A stretch of 64,000 nt of DNA from an uncultured Granulosicoccus sp. (GCA_947499955.1 CANMQI010000013.1:124001-188000), one strand, 5' to 3'. Counted from the first letter of the stretch, positions 1 through 9,603 are shown. Notes: generated from the sequence alone by a model not told the origin. Made by a program: numbers and translations.

Positions 1-1422
1 CCCGGAAAAACTGTGCGGATAACGCTGCAGGGCATTCTTGCCAAGCCCCACCGCATCCAGTAGCGAGCTGGTGGCCACATTGCGCTGCTCACGGGTGCCA
101 CGCTTGTGAATTTCGAAAGGCTCACGCAGTATGTTGCCGATCGTCATGCGCGGTGAGAGCGAGGATATCGGGTCCTGAAAGACCATCTGCATCTTCGCCC
201 GCAGGTTCTGCAGAGAATCGCCGGTAGCAGCCAGCACATCCAGCGGCCCATCGCCATCGTTGAAGGTGACACTGCCGGTGTCGGGTGTGACCGCATGCAT
301 CAGTATCTTGCTGAGCGTGGTCTTGCCGCAGCCACTCTCACCGACCAGGCCCAGACACTCACCACGGCGGATGTCGAAACTGACCCCATCCACCACGGGC
401 ACGGCCTTGTTTTCGCCACCCATCTGCCAATCCTGCTTCTTGGTGTAGAAGGTCTTGCTCAGATTCTTGACAGAGAGTATGACATCGGGCGCCTCCTCCT
501 CCTTGCGAGGCGGCGCCGCCAGCTTGTCCAGCAAGTGCTCGACATGCGTGTCGATATCACGCAAGGGCTTCAGACGCACATCGCGCGGCATGTCGAACGT
601 GGGAATGGCGGACATCAGCCCTTTCAGATACGGGTGGCCGGGTGAGCGAAAGATCGCATCGACGGGCCCCGCCTCCATGATTTCTCCGCGATAGATGACC
701 GATACTTCATCGGCCATATTGGCCACCACGCCCAGATCATGGGTAATCAGCAGGATTGCCATGTGCAATCGCGATTGCAGATCACGCAGCAATTTCAGTA
801 TCTGCGCCTGGATGGTGACATCCAGTGCCGTGGTCGGCTCATCGGCGATCAGCAGAGCCGGCTCGCAGATCAGAGCCATGGCGATCATGGTGCGTTGACG
901 CATGCCACCGGACAGTTCAAAGGAATACATGTCGAACACCTTCGACGGGTTCGTGAATCCGACCAGGGCCAGCATGTCCTCACATCGCTCACGCTGCTCT
1001 TTCGGCGACAGGGATGTGTGTATGCGAAGTACTTCACAAATCTGATTACCCACCGTATGCAGCGGCGAGAAGGATGTCATGGGTTCCTGAAAGATCATGC
1101 TGATGCGATTGCCACGAATAGCGCGTATTCGTCGGCCATCGTGCGGCAGGTCCAGTATGTTGCTGGTCGTCTCCGGCGTGTTCGGATCGGTAAACAGCAC
1201 CTTGCCGGTGACGCTGGCGATCGCGGGCTCAAGCCCCATCACCACCTGACTGATGATCGACTTGCCGGAACCCGATTCGCCCACCAGGGCGGTGACCTTG
1301 CCGGGCAAAACCCGCAGACTGGCCCCCTTGACGGCCTCCACGCTACCACCGAGCAGAGGAATCGATACGTGCAGGTCTTCGACACGCAGCAAGTCCTTGC
1401 CGGTATTCGGCTGATCCGACAT
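1..1422 (-). CDS. Peptide-type ABC transporter, double ATP-binding protein (3' end missing)
   Basis: Fuses two ABC ATPase domains of the oligopeptide/nickel (DppD-DppF, GsiA, YejF) type, which power uptake of peptides or similar solutes through an inner-membrane permease pair. 474 codons are visible from ATG ([12 protein letters not shown]). The first domain has Walker A GESGSGKS, signature LSGGMRQR and Walker [13 protein letters not shown], followed by the oligopeptide-type tail with GHPYLKGL. A linker leads to the second domain with Walker [10 protein letters not shown] and Q-loop [11 protein letters not shown]. The window edge cuts it just inside the second signature (YPHSFSG). No permease or binding protein lies upstream, so those partners, if clustered, lie beyond the edge. 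Family assignment is firm; substrate is unknown. Confidence 0.93.
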   Translation of the reverse strand, partial: MSDQPNTGKDLLRVEDLHVSIPLLGGSVEAVKGASLRVLPGKVTALVGESGSGKSIISQVVMGLEPAIASVTGKVLFTDPNTPETTSNILDLPHDGRRIRAIRGNRISMIFQEPMTSFSPLHTVGNQICEVLRIHTSLSPKEQRERCEDMLALVGFTNPSKVFDMYSFELSGGMRQRTMIAMALICEPALLIADEPTTALDVTIQAQILKLLRDLQSRLHMAILLITHDLGVVANMADEVSVIYRGEIMEAGPVDAIFRSPGHPYLKGLMSAIPTFDMPRDVRLKPLRDIDTHVEHLLDKLAAPPRKEEEAPDVILSVKNLSKTFYTKKQDWQMGGENKAVPVVDGVSFDIRRGECLGLVGESGCGKTTLSKILMHAVTPDTGSVTFNDGDGPLDVLAATGDSLQNLRAKMQMVFQDPISSLSPRMTIGNILREPFEIHKRGTREQRNVATSSLLDAVGLGKNALQRYPHSFSG

Positions 1423-1893
1423 AGTATTTACTGGCCTTTCATCAATAGGGAAAACCTGATCCGAGCCAGCTTGTCGGGCCGCGGTACGATACAGTTTCGA
1501 ACGGCAAATCCTGCCACAGACCCCACATCAGTGCATCATCCTCATCAGTTTGGCCCGCCGGCATGGTGGTGTCATCGGCAGTACCGGCAATGACATTACC
1601 CGTAACCATTGCCTGTCTGCAATTGCGCATGACTATCACGATACCCCAAATCAGCTTCACGATTGTGGCTGTCAATCACCTGATCGGCTCCCTGACGGCA
1701 CTATTGAATGACAAACTGCCGAGTGTCGACTTTACTCAGGGTTCACGATAGTGCAATCCTCGAAGATGCGAAGCTGTCCCGGATGACTGCCCGGCGCCGC
1801 CAGTCACCCGCACGCAACCTCCCGGGCACCTTCGCAACCACTGCCTGTCCGAAACCGATCAACCCTGCCCTTTCATCAGTGTAGCGAGAACCC
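1423..1893. other. 471-base gap between divergent genes
   Basis: Separates the leftward ABC ATPase from the rightward glycosyltransferase, so it should hold both promoters. One reading frame on the minus strand (1442-1675, 77 codons, ending 19 bases before the ATPase start) begins with a hydrophobic stretch and continues with an acidic stretch. I recognise no family and see no convincing ribosome-binding site, so I do not call it a gene. No RNA or terminator structure stood out. Confidence 0.4.
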
Positions 1894-2871
1894 ATGTCAG
1901 ACAAACGTCAATTGAAGGATCGCCTGAAAGTTGTGGATACCTTGCGTCTGGCAGGAAAGCTGACGGAGGCCCGGGACGCGCTTGCGTTGCTGCAAACCGA
2001 TCCGGACATTGATGCGCTGGGTCAGCTGACCTCTCTGGGTTTGCCACGCAAACTGGTCTCGGCGCAGCTCAAGTTTGCCAAGGCCGAGCACGATGTCGTT
2101 CGGCGGATCGGCTACCAGTATCACCTGGTACCCGAAACCGGCCTGCTTGATCGCTACACGCAGTTCAGCAGCGAAGAGCGACGCCAGGTCTGCCGCGCCC
2201 AGCAGGAAGCCGTGCCCCACTGCATTCACCAGATCTGGATCGGGGATCAGTCACCGCCGGTGGCCACCGAGGCCTGGCGTACTCATGCCCAGCAGCATGG
2301 CTATGACTACACCCTGTGGCAGGAAGAGGCGCTGCGACGTATCGGTCTGGAGGAACTGCCGCTGTATCGACAACTGATTGCGCTCGGTAATCTTCCAGGC
2401 GCGGTGGACGTTGCCCGCTACTTCATCCTGCAGCAGCAGGGTGGCATCTATCTCGACTGCGACTGGTACCCGGCACGCACCGACCTTGCCTTCCACGATC
2501 TGTTACCCATGACGGGACTGGCAGCCCTGGCTGAAGACATCCCCAGAAACACTGGCAAGGGAGGCTTGCTGCTATCCAATGCCCTGTTGCTGACACCACC
2601 TGGGCACCCGGTATTCACCCGACTACTGGAGGTGCTGGAAGATGTCGTGCGCGACCTGCCGGGCGCCCCTGTGTGGTGGACGACCGGTCCGCTGATCTTC
2701 ACCCTGATCTCCCGTAGCGGCCCCGTGACGCTTGCCGATGCCGGGCTCGTCGCCGGCTCCCTGCCGCAGCAGACGTCCATCGACGATGTGCGACGCTGGT
2801 GTCGCGAATCGCAGGCCAGGGATGCAGGCCTGCTGCTGGCGTGGAAGTCGTGGATCTGGGAGCTAGGCTGA
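1894..2871 (+). CDS. DXD-type glycosyltransferase (GT32/OCH1-like sugar-binding family)
   Basis: Predicted to transfer a sugar from a nucleotide donor during synthesis of a surface glycan. The core of this 325-residue protein matches the Gly_transf_sug family: a start-of-domain motif IPxxIHQIW-like (CIHQIWIG), then AWRTHAQQHGYDYTLW, then GAVDVARYFILQQQGGIYLDCDW, whose DCD is the metal-binding DXD. The first ~100 residues are helical and unassigned. It has no membrane segment, so it is probably cytoplasmic. It converges on the deacetylase gene, the two stop regions overlapping by 9 bases. Acceptor and donor cannot be read from the sequence. Confidence 0.82.
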   Translation: MSDKRQLKDRLKVVDTLRLAGKLTEARDALALLQTDPDIDALGQLTSLGLPRKLVSAQLKFAKAEHDVVRRIGYQYHLVPETGLLDRYTQFSSEERRQVCRAQQEAVPHCIHQIWIGDQSPPVATEAWRTHAQQHGYDYTLWQEEALRRIGLEELPLYRQLIALGNLPGAVDVARYFILQQQGGIYLDCDWYPARTDLAFHDLLPMTGLAALAEDIPRNTGKGGLLLSNALLLTPPGHPVFTRLLEVLEDVVRDLPGAPVWWTTGPLIFTLISRSGPVTLADAGLVAGSLPQQTSIDDVRRWCRESQARDAGLLLAWKSWIWELG

Positions 2872-3780
2872 CAGCAGATCTCTGACCGCTGTCCACTCCA
2901 CAACAGGGTGGCTCACCGTCAGTTCGAACAACTGCTCGAGAAAGTCCCAGGCCTGTGGTTCGTGCACCAGATGATGGGTCAGCACCCCCGTGAGCTCGCA
3001 ACCGGCAAGCAGACGGGCCGTGATGTCTGCAAACAGATCATCTGCTGGACGACTGGCACGGATGTCGTTGCGACTGCGTTCGTGACTGCTTTCGTAACTG
3101 CTTTCGTAACTGCTTTCGTAACTGCGTCCGTAACTGCGTCCGCGATCGGCCTTCCAGTCGATGATATCCACCTGCGTGTTGATCATCGGAATCGACTCGA
3201 AACGGATGTCGGCGAAGGTGGACACGGCCCGGAAGCCGATGGGTGGCAACAACGGAATGAGGGAGGCGGATACACGGTTCCAGGGCGGCACCAGCAAGGG
3301 CACGCATTGCCTCCCATGCCATTGCTGCAGATGCTGCAGGCCGCGCTGCAATTCTGCACCGACCTCCTCCAGCGGCCGGTGCGCCCCCAGCTCCTGCTTC
3401 TTTTCGGTGGCTGGTGCGTGGTTGACATGCGACCACCCATGCACGGCAACATCCACATGAGACAAGGGCCTCAGTCGCTGTGCCAGCGCTTCACCGGAGA
3501 AAGCCGGAATGACGGCCAGCGTGACAGGTACGCCGTGCGCCTGAGTCATGCCCAGCAGATGATCCAGCGCCTCGCTCGGTTCCACAGCATCATCGTCCCG
3601 TAGCCAGAGGCGCACGGGCTTGCCGGCATCCTGGCGTTGCTGCAGGGCATCGCTCAACGCATCCGTGGCCGACACACCGCGACGCTGCCCGCTGGTGCTT
3701 CGGATGTCAGTCGCCTGCAACGGCAGGGAGGCGGGTCTGGCGTCTTGCGGCGACTGTGTTCCGGCAACGCGATTGTTCAT
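2863..3780 (-). CDS. Polysaccharide-deacetylase-like protein
   Basis: Likely removes acetyl groups from a carbohydrate. Motifs of the NodB/COG3233-like fold are visible: VRLWLRDDD (catalytic and metal Asp), VAVHGWSH (metal His pair) and LLVPPWNR. I use the ATG at 3780 (MNNRVAGTQ) rather than an upstream in-frame codon because it overlaps the stop of the preceding glycosyltransferase gene as ATGA, the usual mark of translational coupling; this gives 305 residues. Between the fold and the C-terminus lies a Ser/Tyr/Arg/Glu-rich stretch with repeating SYES units encoded by a 12-base tandem repeat (3071-3144). No signal peptide is obvious. Substrate unknown. Confidence 0.8.
   Translation of the reverse strand: MNNRVAGTQSPQDARPASLPLQATDIRSTSGQRRGVSATDALSDALQQRQDAGKPVRLWLRDDDAVEPSEALDHLLGMTQAHGVPVTLAVIPAFSGEALAQRLRPLSHVDVAVHGWSHVNHAPATEKKQELGAHRPLEEVGAELQRGLQHLQQWHGRQCVPLLVPPWNRVSASLIPLLPPIGFRAVSTFADIRFESIPMINTQVDIIDWKADRGRSYGRSYESSYESSYESSHERSRNDIRASRPADDLFADITARLLAGCELTGVLTHHLVHEPQAWDFLEQLFELTVSHPVVEWTAVRDLLSA
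3071..3144. repeat. Six imperfect 12-base tandem units inside the deacetylase gene
   Basis: The plus strand reads repeated actgctttcgta with small variants (gcgttc, gcgtcc). Since 12 is a multiple of 3, gain or loss of units keeps the frame and only changes the number of SYES/SYGR tetrapeptides in the protein. Confidence 0.85.
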
Positions 3781-4895
3781 GTACGTGGGTCCGCTTGGTT
3801 GCAATCCCATAGATGGTGTTGCAACAGGGTGTGCAGGGTTCTGAGTGCCCGTTCGCTGCTGTGTTCACGCTGGACGTGCGCCAGCGCGGCAGTGGCCATG
3901 CGCTGGCGCAGCGCCTCATCGCTCAACAACAGGGCAACCGCCTCGGCGTAGGCCTGCGTCTCACCCGCCGGGGTCAATATGCCGCCAAGGCCATCACTCA
4001 CCACTTCCGGCACACCGGCAATGCGATAGGCCACCACCGGCAGACCCGCTGCCTGCGCTTCCAGATAGGCCAGTCCATAGGCCTCTCCACAGCCGGGCCA
4101 TACATACAGCCCACAACGAGCAAACAGCATTGCAATCGCGGCCGGTTCCAGTCGACCATGCCAGTGGATACGTTCGGCAGGTATGGCGCTGAACAGCTCC
4201 TGCACTTGATCCCGCAAGGGGCCATCACCGACGATGGACAATTGCCAGGGCAGGTGCAGCAAGGACTGCAAGGCCGTGGCCAGATGTTCATAGCTGTGCA
4301 GCTTGTCGCCGGCTCGCATCATGGCAACCGTGACCAGATGATGCGGCTCCCGCCTACCGGCCGGACGCATGAATTGTCGGGTATCGATGAAGGGCTTGAA
4401 GTCGACCAGCTGCGCCTGAGGGGCTGCCAGCTGCAGCCCTTGTCGATCCCTTTGCGTGAAACACAGATTGACAGCTGCCAGCTCGACAGCTTCCCGTACA
4501 CGCTCCTGCAAGCCACCCCAGCTGCCCTGGTTGCGGCGTGCCGACAGGGTCGCCTCGGCGCTCATGTAGGGCACACCGAAGGCCTTGCACAGTGTCGGGC
4601 CTATCAGATCCGGCGACTTGTAATACGGGTGATAGCAGAACCAGGCATCCGGCGCCCCCTGCGCCTTCCATTGCGCTGTCAATCGTTGCACTTCCTGTGC
4701 GCACTGCTGTTGCAGGGATTGCACATCCGCCTGGTTGTCCGGATCACGCACAAAGACTCGTACAGTCGATGCGATGTCCACCTCGCAGCCGGTCTGTTGA
4801 AGAAGAGCGATCAACTGCTGCGCCATCAGACGATCACCCGACGGGACAGGATGGTCAACGGGTTTCAGTGGGGCATAAAAGGCAATCTTCTTCAC
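3777..4895 (-). CDS. Glycosyltransferase family 4 protein
   Basis: A GT-B fold retaining glycosyltransferase of the GT4 (glycosyl_trans_1) group, 372 residues. The N-terminus VKKIAFYAPLKPVDHPVPSGDR is the typical first strand and nucleotide loop. The C-terminal half has LSIVGDGPLRDQVQEL, HWHGRLEPAAIAMLFARCGLYVWPG and GEAYGLAYLEAQAAGLPVVAY, the EX7E-type donor site. I choose GTG at 4895 because a GGAGAG ribosome-binding site sits just upstream and the residues before it look non-coding. It overlaps the deacetylase start by ATGA, so the two are co-translated. Probably acts on the same surface glycan as its neighbours; sugar unknown. Confidence 0.86.
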   Translation of the reverse strand: MKKIAFYAPLKPVDHPVPSGDRLMAQQLIALLQQTGCEVDIASTVRVFVRDPDNQADVQSLQQQCAQEVQRLTAQWKAQGAPDAWFCYHPYYKSPDLIGPTLCKAFGVPYMSAEATLSARRNQGSWGGLQERVREAVELAAVNLCFTQRDRQGLQLAAPQAQLVDFKPFIDTRQFMRPAGRREPHHLVTVAMMRAGDKLHSYEHLATALQSLLHLPWQLSIVGDGPLRDQVQELFSAIPAERIHWHGRLEPAAIAMLFARCGLYVWPGCGEAYGLAYLEAQAAGLPVVAYRIAGVPEVVSDGLGGILTPAGETQAYAEAVALLLSDEALRQRMATAALAHVQREHSSERALRTLHTLLQHHLWDCNQADPRT

Positions 4896-5074
4896 GCGAC
4901 TCTCCGGCAATCTCGGTTGAGCTGCTTTGCTTGCTGTCAATACTACAGAAGGAATACCGTACACTGCGGCCCTGTCCCATGACAGTCGATAATCGTCATA
5001 CCCGTAGTGAGGCCAGCAAGCACCAACTGACGCTGTCTTGTCCTCTGCCCGACCGAGCACCCACCATTGCCATC

Positions 5075-6919
5075 ATGAATAGCAACGAGCAGACTGCCAT
5101 CGCTGTCATCGCCGATGCGCACTGTCACGATATGGACAGTGACTACGGTCTCAAGCGCACACCGCTGGCAGGACAAGCGGCCACCTTGCGAAGCTGGCAG
5201 GATTCACGCCGCTCCTCTCGTCTGTTCAATGAGAGCACGAGTGCCCTGCTGAGTGCGCTGGAAGACATCCGCCGCCGCGGTATCAGGCATGTGGTCTTGC
5301 TCGGCGACTATACCGACGATGGCCAGACCGAAGCCACGGCACGACTGCGCACCCGGCTGCTGGATTATCGGCAACGATACGACATGGCTTTCTACGCCAT
5401 CCCGGGCAACCATGATTGCTACGGCCCACATGGCAAGCATCAGTCCACTCGTTTTGTCACAGTGCCGGGAGAGAGCGTACTGGTCACCAGCGACCCGACA
5501 TACGCCGCCACTGAAGAGAACGCCGTCCTGACATCGGCAATGTATTGCCAGGGCACCCCCCGTGCTTTGCAGTCGATGGCGGAGTTCGGTCTCTTCCCGC
5601 AGGCCGAGCATCTGCACTGGGAAACCCCGTTCGGACACGCCGGGGACATCGGGGCGCGTCAGTACACGGCCCTGTCTGCCGATGGCCAGGTGTCACGCTC
5701 GCTGACCGATGCCTCCTATCTGGTGGAGCCCGTGACAGGACTGTGGCTGCTGATGATTGATGCCAATGTGTTCGAACCGCGCAACGGTCAGTGGCGTGAG
5801 ACCCAGAAGAAGGCCTTTCTGGACAGTAGCGATGGCGGCTGGAATTCCGTGTTGCGCAACCGGCCGCATTTGCTGCCCTGGATAGAGGATGTCAGCCGAC
5901 GCGCCGCCGCTCAGGGCAAGCAACTGCTCGGGTTTTCGCACTACCCCGCGATGGACCCGTTCGACGATCACAGCGATATCGAGGGCCGACTGTTCGGTCA
6001 GACCGACATGCGCCGTCGCCGACCTTCAGAAGAGGTTGCCAAAGCGTTACTCGGCGCGGGTCTGCAGTTGCATTTTGGCGGACACCTGCACGTCAATGGC
6101 TATCGCCACCTGCAGCTGGAGGACCGGCAGCTGAGCGATGTGGCCGTGCCATCGACCGCAACCTTCCCGGCGGCCTACCAGATCATTCACATCAGCCATG
6201 AAAACGACCTGAAACACGACCTGAAACACGACCAGCAACCCGGCCACCGACCCAGCCAGCAAACCAGCCATACATTCGATCACGAGAACGTGCGGCTGGA
6301 AACCGTACCACTGAACGACATGCCCTTGAACCCGGATCTGCTCGACTACTATCGCAAGGAAATCCGAGCCATGGGAGCCGAGCCTGATCAGGCTCTGTCT
6401 GCAACGCACTACGGTGAATTTCTCTATCAGCGAATGCACTGCCGAGTCGTCGCTCATTATCTGCCAAGGCAATGGCCACCTGACATGGCCGATGCCGTGC
6501 AGCGCAGCAACGCCGCCGAACTGGCCACGTTTCTGCTGGCGCAGCAACGATCCGGTCAGGTCTTGCATTATGCCTCCCTGGAAACGATACCGAGGAGCGC
6601 TGCAACGGTTGAGCTACAGCGCTTGTGCGAACAGCATCCATTGCCGCTGGCCGAGCTTGAAGCCTGCACCCTCATGCACTTGCTGGTCGACTGGTATGGC
6701 CTGCGACAGGCAGGTCATCAGGCTTGCAGTTTCTTCAAGCCCCGGCACCTGCCGGTCTACCATTTTCTGGCCGAGCACTTCGGGGATCTTGCGCCGCCGA
6801 ATAATGAAACACAGGCCGCCTTCCTGCAGATATTTCTGGGAGGCCTGCAACAGTTTCTGCACGGTGCGATACCGGGCAACTCGCTGATCATGTCACTGCC
6901 CTATCGGCAGAGCCCGTAG
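5075..6919 (+). CDS. Calcineurin-like metallophosphoesterase with C-terminal helical domain
   Basis: 614 residues. The first ~330 carry the dinuclear metal phosphoesterase motifs in order: AVIADAHCHD, VVLLGDYTDDG, YAIPGNHDCYG, GFSHYP and FGGHLHVNG. These predict hydrolysis of a phosphomono- or diester; the substrate is not evident. Residues ~380-400 form a charged, repetitive linker (NDLKHDLKHD). The last ~220 residues are helical, Leu/His/Gln-rich and match no family I recognise. I start at ATG 5075 (MNSNEQTAIAVIADAH), which puts the first metal motif near the N-terminus as usual; ATG 4979 is possible, and neither has a clear ribosome-binding site. Divergent from the GT4 gene. Confidence 0.78.
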   Translation: MNSNEQTAIAVIADAHCHDMDSDYGLKRTPLAGQAATLRSWQDSRRSSRLFNESTSALLSALEDIRRRGIRHVVLLGDYTDDGQTEATARLRTRLLDYRQRYDMAFYAIPGNHDCYGPHGKHQSTRFVTVPGESVLVTSDPTYAATEENAVLTSAMYCQGTPRALQSMAEFGLFPQAEHLHWETPFGHAGDIGARQYTALSADGQVSRSLTDASYLVEPVTGLWLLMIDANVFEPRNGQWRETQKKAFLDSSDGGWNSVLRNRPHLLPWIEDVSRRAAAQGKQLLGFSHYPAMDPFDDHSDIEGRLFGQTDMRRRRPSEEVAKALLGAGLQLHFGGHLHVNGYRHLQLEDRQLSDVAVPSTATFPAAYQIIHISHENDLKHDLKHDQQPGHRPSQQTSHTFDHENVRLETVPLNDMPLNPDLLDYYRKEIRAMGAEPDQALSATHYGEFLYQRMHCRVVAHYLPRQWPPDMADAVQRSNAAELATFLLAQQRSGQVLHYASLETIPRSAATVELQRLCEQHPLPLAELEACTLMHLLVDWYGLRQAGHQACSFFKPRHLPVYHFLAEHFGDLAPPNNETQAAFLQIFLGGLQQFLHGAIPGNSLIMSLPYRQSP

Positions 6920-6994
6920 GAAATCACTCCCTGGGTGTCGCCCCCCGAGGATTCGCCGACGGGAATCTACTGACAGAGCTTGCCGTAAACAGGC

Positions 6995-7321
6995 TTAGCT
7001 ATCGTTTTCCCTGGCCTTGCCACCCAGGCAGGGAGGCGAGTCGGGAACCTGCCCACCCTTGGCATCCCATTCCTCCGGCGTATGGGTGTGCATGCTCAAG
7101 GCATGAATCCCGCTCTGCAGCTGTTCGGCCAGCAATTTGTTGATCGTGCGGTGCCTGGCGATCAGGTTGAGGCCTTCGAACGCCTGGCTGACCACCACCA
7201 GTTTGAAATGGCTCTCCGAACCCGGCGGCACATTGTGCATATGACTTTCATTGATGACGTCCAGCCTGACAGGCGCCAGGGCGTCCACCAGAATGTCGTT
7301 GATCGTGTCAGCAGTGTTCAC
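6995..7321 (-). CDS. BolA/IbaG family protein
   Basis: A 108-residue BolA-fold protein. This family partners with monothiol glutaredoxins in iron-sulfur or iron trafficking. Diagnostic segments are VINESHMHNVPPGSESHFKLVVVSQAFEGLNLIARHRTINKLL and the C-terminal HALSMHTHTPEEW. The conserved His in the HFKL strand, a cluster-ligand candidate, is present. Family length is ~100, so it is complete, with a short C-terminal extension. It sits downstream of, and in the same direction as, the lytic transglycosylase gene but 72 bases away, so co-transcription is possible. Confidence 0.9.
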   Translation of the reverse strand: MNTADTINDILVDALAPVRLDVINESHMHNVPPGSESHFKLVVVSQAFEGLNLIARHRTINKLLAEQLQSGIHALSMHTHTPEEWDAKGGQVPDSPPCLGGKARENDS

Positions 7322-7393
7322 AGCCTCATACCCTCGGGGAAACCATCAATCATAGCGTCAATGGCGATTCATTGGCGCGTTCTGGCAAACCCG

Positions 7394-9502
7394 TCAGACC
7401 CCTGAGGCTGCCGGTATCAGCAACAGCTTGTTGCTCAAGCGCTGTGACTTGCCGGTGAGTTGATGCTCATAGATGGCGGCGTAGGCCAGTACCGCACGAA
7501 CATAACGACGTGTCTCGGTGTAGGGAATGGTGTCGATCCAGATATCGGCCTCCATACTGCCCTCCTGCAGCCACTTGCCAACCCGACTCGGTCCGGCGTT
7601 GTAACTGGCCGTTGCCAGCACCTGATGATCATTGAAGCGGTTCATGACATGGCGCAGATAGAAGGTACCGAGTTCGATATTGATGCCCGAATCGGTCAGG
7701 TCCCCCTGCCAGTCCTTCTTGCCCTGCAGACCTGCCACATACCGCGCGGTACGCGGCATCAACTGCATCAGCCCGACAGCGCCAGCGCCGGAACGCACAT
7801 CCTGAATATAGGCGCTTTCACGTCGCATGACACCGAATATCCACGCAGGCTCGATGGCATTGTCCACGGACGCCCTTGCCACCTCACTGCGATACAGCAG
7901 GGGAAAGCGCAGTGATATGGCCCGGCGATTATTGCTAAGACCAGCCGCATAGATGGCGCGATCATGCAGCTCCCAGTTGCTGCCCAGCACCGCGGCGGCA
8001 GCCAGCTCGGATTCGCTCTTGCCACGAACCCAGTTGTTCCATTCACGACGACTTTCCGTCCTCAGGCCCACATGATGAAACTCTCGCGCACGGATCAGGG
8101 CCGGCTCATCAGCCAGTCGAGCGAGCAGCTCCGTTTCGGGAACAATCGGCTCATCATAAATGGCGTAGTCCAGCTGCAGGCGGTCAGCTGCCAGAAAACC
8201 GTGATAGGACTGCAAACCGGCCAGTTCGGCGTAGATTGCCCGGGCTTCAGCTGCGCGGTCCATCTGTTCCAGAGCCCGTGCCTGCCAGTAGGCCCAATGG
8301 TCCTCTTCCTGTTCCTCCGGCGGTAGTTGAGCAATACTGCTCATCACTGCCTGCCAGTCTTCGGCCAGCAATGCCGTACGAATACGCCATTCCTGCAATT
8401 CCAGATCGTCGGCCCGTGCGGTGAACGTCTGCAACCACTGATAGGCCTTCGGCATACGGCGATAGGCTGCGCGCATGGCCAGTGCCCGGCTTGTATCGTA
8501 GTAACGATCCGCATTGAAGCTGAAGCGCTCGCGGATCCGCAGCCACTGGCCGATGGCAGCGCTGGTATCCTCGCGCGACCAGTCCAGTATCAGGTCTGCG
8601 ATGATGCGCCGGTTCAGCAGCGTGTCCTTGTCCAGCTTGCCACTGAGCAGAAACGACTGTGGCGACTCGTCGGCCTCGATCCAGGCTTTCACCAGCTTGC
8701 GATCGCGACTGCCCAGATAACTGAGCATGGGCGTGGCAAATTCCGGCTTGTTGGACTCCATGGCCTGATAGATGCGCTCCCAGATGGCCGGCACCGGTGG
8801 CGTATGCCGAGCTTCGATGTCCTCGAGGATCGACTTGCACGGTTCCCGGTGCTTGCGCGGCTTGACCCACATCTCGACGATCTGCTCGTCGAAGCCGTCA
8901 ACCTGCCCGGTTTCGCTGCGAGCCTTCAAGGTCTCGCAAGTCATCTTCGCGGCCAGTCGCGACTTGCCCAGGGCCAGAAAGGTATTCCACTGTTCAGTTT
9001 TTGCAAAGCGATTCTGCAGAACACGTGTCAGCCTGCGAGTCAGAGAGCTGTCACCGGTACGCTGCTCGAACGCGTTGAGCTGATCGATCTCTGCGCTTCC
9101 GGGAACCACGTCACGCCATTGCTGCTGCAGTTGCTCGAAGGCGAGAAAGTCCGCCAGCGCATAGTCCGACAAGGCGGCGTTCAGAGCGGCGAAACGCGTC
9201 TGATCGCCGCTTGCCAGAGCCTCCAGCGCTTCGTTGAACTGCAGACGCTGTTGCGCATAAGGCCCGGCATCACCGCCCGCAGCACTATCAGCGCTGGCGC
9301 CGCCCCCATTCTCGATGAGCGTCGCGGTTGCAAACGCGGTTGCAGACGCGATCGCAGACGCGGTTGCAGGCGCGGTGCTGTTACCAGCACCCGTGGCCGT
9401 CACATCAGCGGCCACGGCCCATGGAACTGCACTCACGGACAACAACAGCACGCCGCGGACAAGCGGCCAGCCTCTTGCGTGTCGTTTGTGTTTCAACATC
9501 AT
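7394..9502 (-). CDS. slt: Soluble lytic murein transglycosylase (Slt70-like)
   Basis: Cleaves peptidoglycan glycan strands in the periplasm, leaving 1,6-anhydro ends. The C-terminal SLT domain shows MRRESAY with catalytic Glu562, GAVGLMQLMPRTA, TASYNAGPSRVGKW and IPYTETRRYV. Before it lies the long alpha-superhelical U/L region typical of Slt70. From ATG 9502 the protein is 702 residues with a signal peptide (basic MMLKHKRHARGW, then VLLLSVSAVPWAVAA). Just after the cleavage site is an Ala/Thr-rich low-complexity stretch encoded by 12-base repeats. A longer start at 9574 exists but would bury the signal peptide. Divergent from trhO. Confidence 0.92.
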   Translation of the reverse strand: MMLKHKRHARGWPLVRGVLLLSVSAVPWAVAADVTATGAGNSTAPATASAIASATAFATATLIENGGGASADSAAGGDAGPYAQQRLQFNEALEALASGDQTRFAALNAALSDYALADFLAFEQLQQQWRDVVPGSAEIDQLNAFEQRTGDSSLTRRLTRVLQNRFAKTEQWNTFLALGKSRLAAKMTCETLKARSETGQVDGFDEQIVEMWVKPRKHREPCKSILEDIEARHTPPVPAIWERIYQAMESNKPEFATPMLSYLGSRDRKLVKAWIEADESPQSFLLSGKLDKDTLLNRRIIADLILDWSREDTSAAIGQWLRIRERFSFNADRYYDTSRALAMRAAYRRMPKAYQWLQTFTARADDLELQEWRIRTALLAEDWQAVMSSIAQLPPEEQEEDHWAYWQARALEQMDRAAEARAIYAELAGLQSYHGFLAADRLQLDYAIYDEPIVPETELLARLADEPALIRAREFHHVGLRTESRREWNNWVRGKSESELAAAAVLGSNWELHDRAIYAAGLSNNRRAISLRFPLLYRSEVARASVDNAIEPAWIFGVMRRESAYIQDVRSGAGAVGLMQLMPRTARYVAGLQGKKDWQGDLTDSGINIELGTFYLRHVMNRFNDHQVLATASYNAGPSRVGKWLQEGSMEADIWIDTIPYTETRRYVRAVLAYAAIYEHQLTGKSQRLSNKLLLIPAASGV
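9326..9379. repeat. 12-base tandem repeat in the slt signal-proximal region
   Basis: About four to five imperfect copies of a unit like gcggttgcagac on the plus strand. In the protein it yields the run of Ala, Thr and Ile (ATASAIASATAFATAT) after the signal peptide. The repeat length preserves the frame. Confidence 0.75.
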
Positions 9503-9603
9503 CACCCACACCCTGAAACGCTTGTGCCCGTCATTCGCGACAGGCACGGCTGAAGAAAGTTTAGAATCATTCATTGAACCCGAAGCAGTACCAAGGCGAA
9601 CTC

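Noticed and set aside
739..1593. Plus-strand frame of 284 codons across the ABC ATPase
   Set aside because: It is antisense to a clear double ATPase with intact Walker and signature motifs; its own sequence is Gln/Arg/His-rich noise.
1442..1675. 77-codon minus-strand frame just upstream of the ABC ATPase
   Set aside because: No ribosome-binding site or recognisable family; could be a small protein but not supportable here.
4538..5074. N-terminal extension of the phosphoesterase frame
   Set aside because: It overlaps the divergent GT4 gene and lacks protein-like sequence; the metal motif begins right after ATG 5075.
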